DNA of 5,854 bases, from positions 1-5,854 of the forward strand of contig JACCVC010000205.1 in assembly GCA_013698305.1 (NCBI GenBank), read 5' to 3'. A model generated the notes under the pieces. That model worked only from the letters and a program-made list of their open reading frames with translations. It had not been told where the DNA came from and ran no database searches. The position numbers were made by a program, and so were the translations under genes. Source of the stretch: Chloroflexia bacterium. Lineage in GTDB: Bacteria > Chloroflexota > Chloroflexia > Thermomicrobiales > UBA6265. Positions 4,381-5,854 of this stretch are shown here, in pieces (the stretch's first letter is position 1; each line of letters opens with the position of its first letter).

Positions 4381-5854
4381 CTACACCAGGCCGGTGCGCA
4401 TGGCATGGGCGACCGCGGCGGTGCGGCTGTTGACATCGAGCTTGCCGAGGATGTTGGTGATGTGCGTGGCCGCGGTGCGGGGACTGATGAACAGCGCCTC
4501 GGAGATCTCGCGGGTGGAGTTCCCCTGGGCCAACAGACGCAGCACCTCGATCTCGCGGCTGGTGAGGTTGTGGCTGACAACCGGCTCGACCGGTTGCTCG
4601 GGAAGGATGACTGGTTGGCGTTTACCGATGATCTCCCGAGCCACGATGCCGATGCGACGCGTCAGGGCATCAAGGTCCAGCAGGCTCCCCGCCTGCCAAT
4701 GATCAGCATAGTCCTGCTCCGACAGCGCCTTCCGGGCAGCCGCCTCGATCCCACCGAGTACCGACACTTTCTGCGGGGTTAGGTCGGAACCAAGCTCCCG
4801 GCGATTTCGGTCCGCCGCGGACAGGAACTCGACCGCAGTCGCATGGATGTCACGCATCGAGCAGATTTCCGCCAGCAAATCGGCATTGTCGATGATACAC
4901 GTCGGGTAATTGTCTTCTACGAGACGCATGCTCTCCAGCACCAGGGACGCGGCTCCTGGGATGTCACCCTCCGCCAGGGCCAGCCTGGCGACGCCGTTGA
5001 GGGCGACACCTTCGATAACAGCATTGCTCTCGGCCCGAAGAAGGGTAATCGCCTCCGCAAAGCAATCGTGCGACTGTGTGTAGTCACCCAATATGCGCGA
5101 GACATCTCCAAGATTAATGAGGGTATACGGCAGATCACGGGATGATTTCATACGGCGCTGCAGTTCGAGGGCCCGGGTCAAGTGCTTTTCCGCGCGTTGG
5201 GCATCGCCATGCAAAATCGCCACCGCGCCGAGGTTACACGCGGCGATCGCTTCCGCCGTCGCGTCTCCCAACGTCGCCATGATCACCTGACCTTCTTGCC
5301 AACACCGCGCTGCGTCCTCCAGATTGCCCTGGTAATAGTAGGCTCCCGCCATGTTGCCGAGGGCAACGCCGATACTGCGCTGATCGCCTGCTTTCCGGGC
5401 GAGAGCTGCTGCCTGGGTATGGTAGCCGAGCGCCTCGACATACACTCCGCGATCATGGGCAACGATACCGAGTCCGGTCATCGCCCAAGACTCGTTCAGC
5501 GGATTGTCAATGGCGGCCGCGAGGATTCGCGCCTGCTCGAAATAGTTCCAGGCGGTGTCCAGATCGCGGTGGTCCTCGAACAGGTTCCCCGCGCCAATGA
5601 GGGCTTTGGCGCGATACGGCGATTGCTCACATCTGCCAGCTACAAAGGCCCGCTCCAGCCAGGCGCGACAATCTGATGCCAAACCCCGTGTGAAACAGAA
5701 CCGCCAGATCGCGCCGCCGATCCGGAGCGGGATATCCTCGTGCCCATGCGTCAGCGACCAGTCGACCGCGGCGCGGAGATTTTCGGTTTCGAGATCGAGC
5801 CGGTCGAGCCACGCCTCCTGCTCACCGCCGACGAGGTGCGGTTCCGCCGCCTCG
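4381..5854 (-). CDS. Large TPR/LuxR-type transcriptional regulator (N-terminus beyond the window)
   Basis: The frame is open from the window edge to a TAG at 4383-4381, giving 490 visible residues. The first 60 or so (GGEQEAWLDRLD, ENLRAAVDW, then GGAIWRFCFTRG) match the segment that follows the NB-ARC-type ATPase core in large LuxR-family regulators, so an ATPase domain is expected outside the window. About residues 60-340 form helical repeats of TPR type, with recurring AL/GN/A-Y/F-G patterns such as ALGNMAGAYYYQGNLEDA. Residues 430-490 (4384-4566) are a LuxR/NarL HTH: LTSREIEVLRLLAQG, then ISPRTAATHITNILGKLDV. Such proteins are ATP-dependent switches that sense a ligand or partner and bind DNA through the C-terminal HTH. 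The ligand is unknown. The gene lies upstream of cupredoxin-like gene 2 in the same direction. The TTG at 5682 is not the start, because family sequence continues upstream of it. Confidence 0.85.
   Translation of the reverse strand, partial: EAAEPHLVGGEQEAWLDRLDLETENLRAAVDWSLTHGHEDIPLRIGGAIWRFCFTRGLASDCRAWLERAFVAGRCEQSPYRAKALIGAGNLFEDHRDLDTAWNYFEQARILAAAIDNPLNESWAMTGLGIVAHDRGVYVEALGYHTQAAALARKAGDQRSIGVALGNMAGAYYYQGNLEDAARCWQEGQVIMATLGDATAEAIAACNLGAVAILHGDAQRAEKHLTRALELQRRMKSSRDLPYTLINLGDVSRILGDYTQSHDCFAEAITLLRAESNAVIEGVALNGVARLALAEGDIPGAASLVLESMRLVEDNYPTCIIDNADLLAEICSMRDIHATAVEFLSAADRNRRELGSDLTPQKVSVLGGIEAAARKALSEQDYADHWQAGSLLDLDALTRRIGIVAREIIGKRQPVILPEQPVEPVVSHNLTSREIEVLRLLAQGNSTREISEALFISPRTAATHITNILGKLDVNSRTAAVAHAMRTGLV

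Larger units (their letters stand above)
3250..4507 (-). repeat. Duplicated module, copy B (cupredoxin 2, control region, regulator 3' end)
   Basis: This is the counterpart of 505-1748, with an intact regulator continuing to the right. The distance from the cupredoxin start codon to the regulator stop is about 202 bases here and 203 in copy A. Confidence 0.7.

Noticed and set aside
5680..5682. TTG as the start of the LuxR-type regulator
   Set aside because: The frame stays open to the window edge, and the upstream residues match the family segment after the ATPase core, so the gene simply continues beyond the window.

Overview
The window is GC-rich, and every well-supported complete gene lies on the minus strand. 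The style of its secreted proteins (low-complexity ATPEA/AATPAG stretches next to the signal peptide or at the C-terminus) and a large NB-ARC/TPR/LuxR-type regulator suggest a Chloroflexota bacterium, probably related to Thermomicrobia. This placement rests on recognising protein style, not on a marker gene.

Layout, left to right: (1) bases 3-125, the plus-strand 3' end of an unidentified gene; (2) a perfect 18-bp hairpin at 165-202 between convergent gene ends; (3) 277-504, an in-frame remnant of a third cupredoxin-like gene; (4) 505-1428, exported cupredoxin-like protein 1; (5) 1429-1630, an intergenic control region; (6) 1631-1748, a broken LuxR-type HTH tail; (7) 1828-3102, a heme dioxygenase of the indoleamine 2,3-dioxygenase (IDO) family; (8) a perfect 17-bp hairpin at 3203-3242; (9) 3250-4179, exported cupredoxin-like protein 2; (10) 4180-4380, a second copy of the control region; (11) 4381 to the window end, the C-terminal part of a large TPR/LuxR regulator whose N-terminus lies beyond the window.

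The main structure is a duplicated module of regulator tail, about 200-bp control region and exported cupredoxin-like protein. Copy B (right) is complete as far as it can be seen. Copy A (left) keeps the cupredoxin gene and the control region, but its regulator is reduced to a decayed tail, and the IDO gene sits beside that broken end. Both control regions keep a 40-bp dyad (CATTCACA, 18 bp, TGTGAATG) and three ACGT-core elements at identical spacing, although the sequence between the elements has diverged. A simple reading is that the LuxR-type protein, or another shared regulator, controls two exported proteins with putative type-1 copper ligands. The sequence alone does not prove this. No tRNA, rRNA, CRISPR array or transposase was seen.
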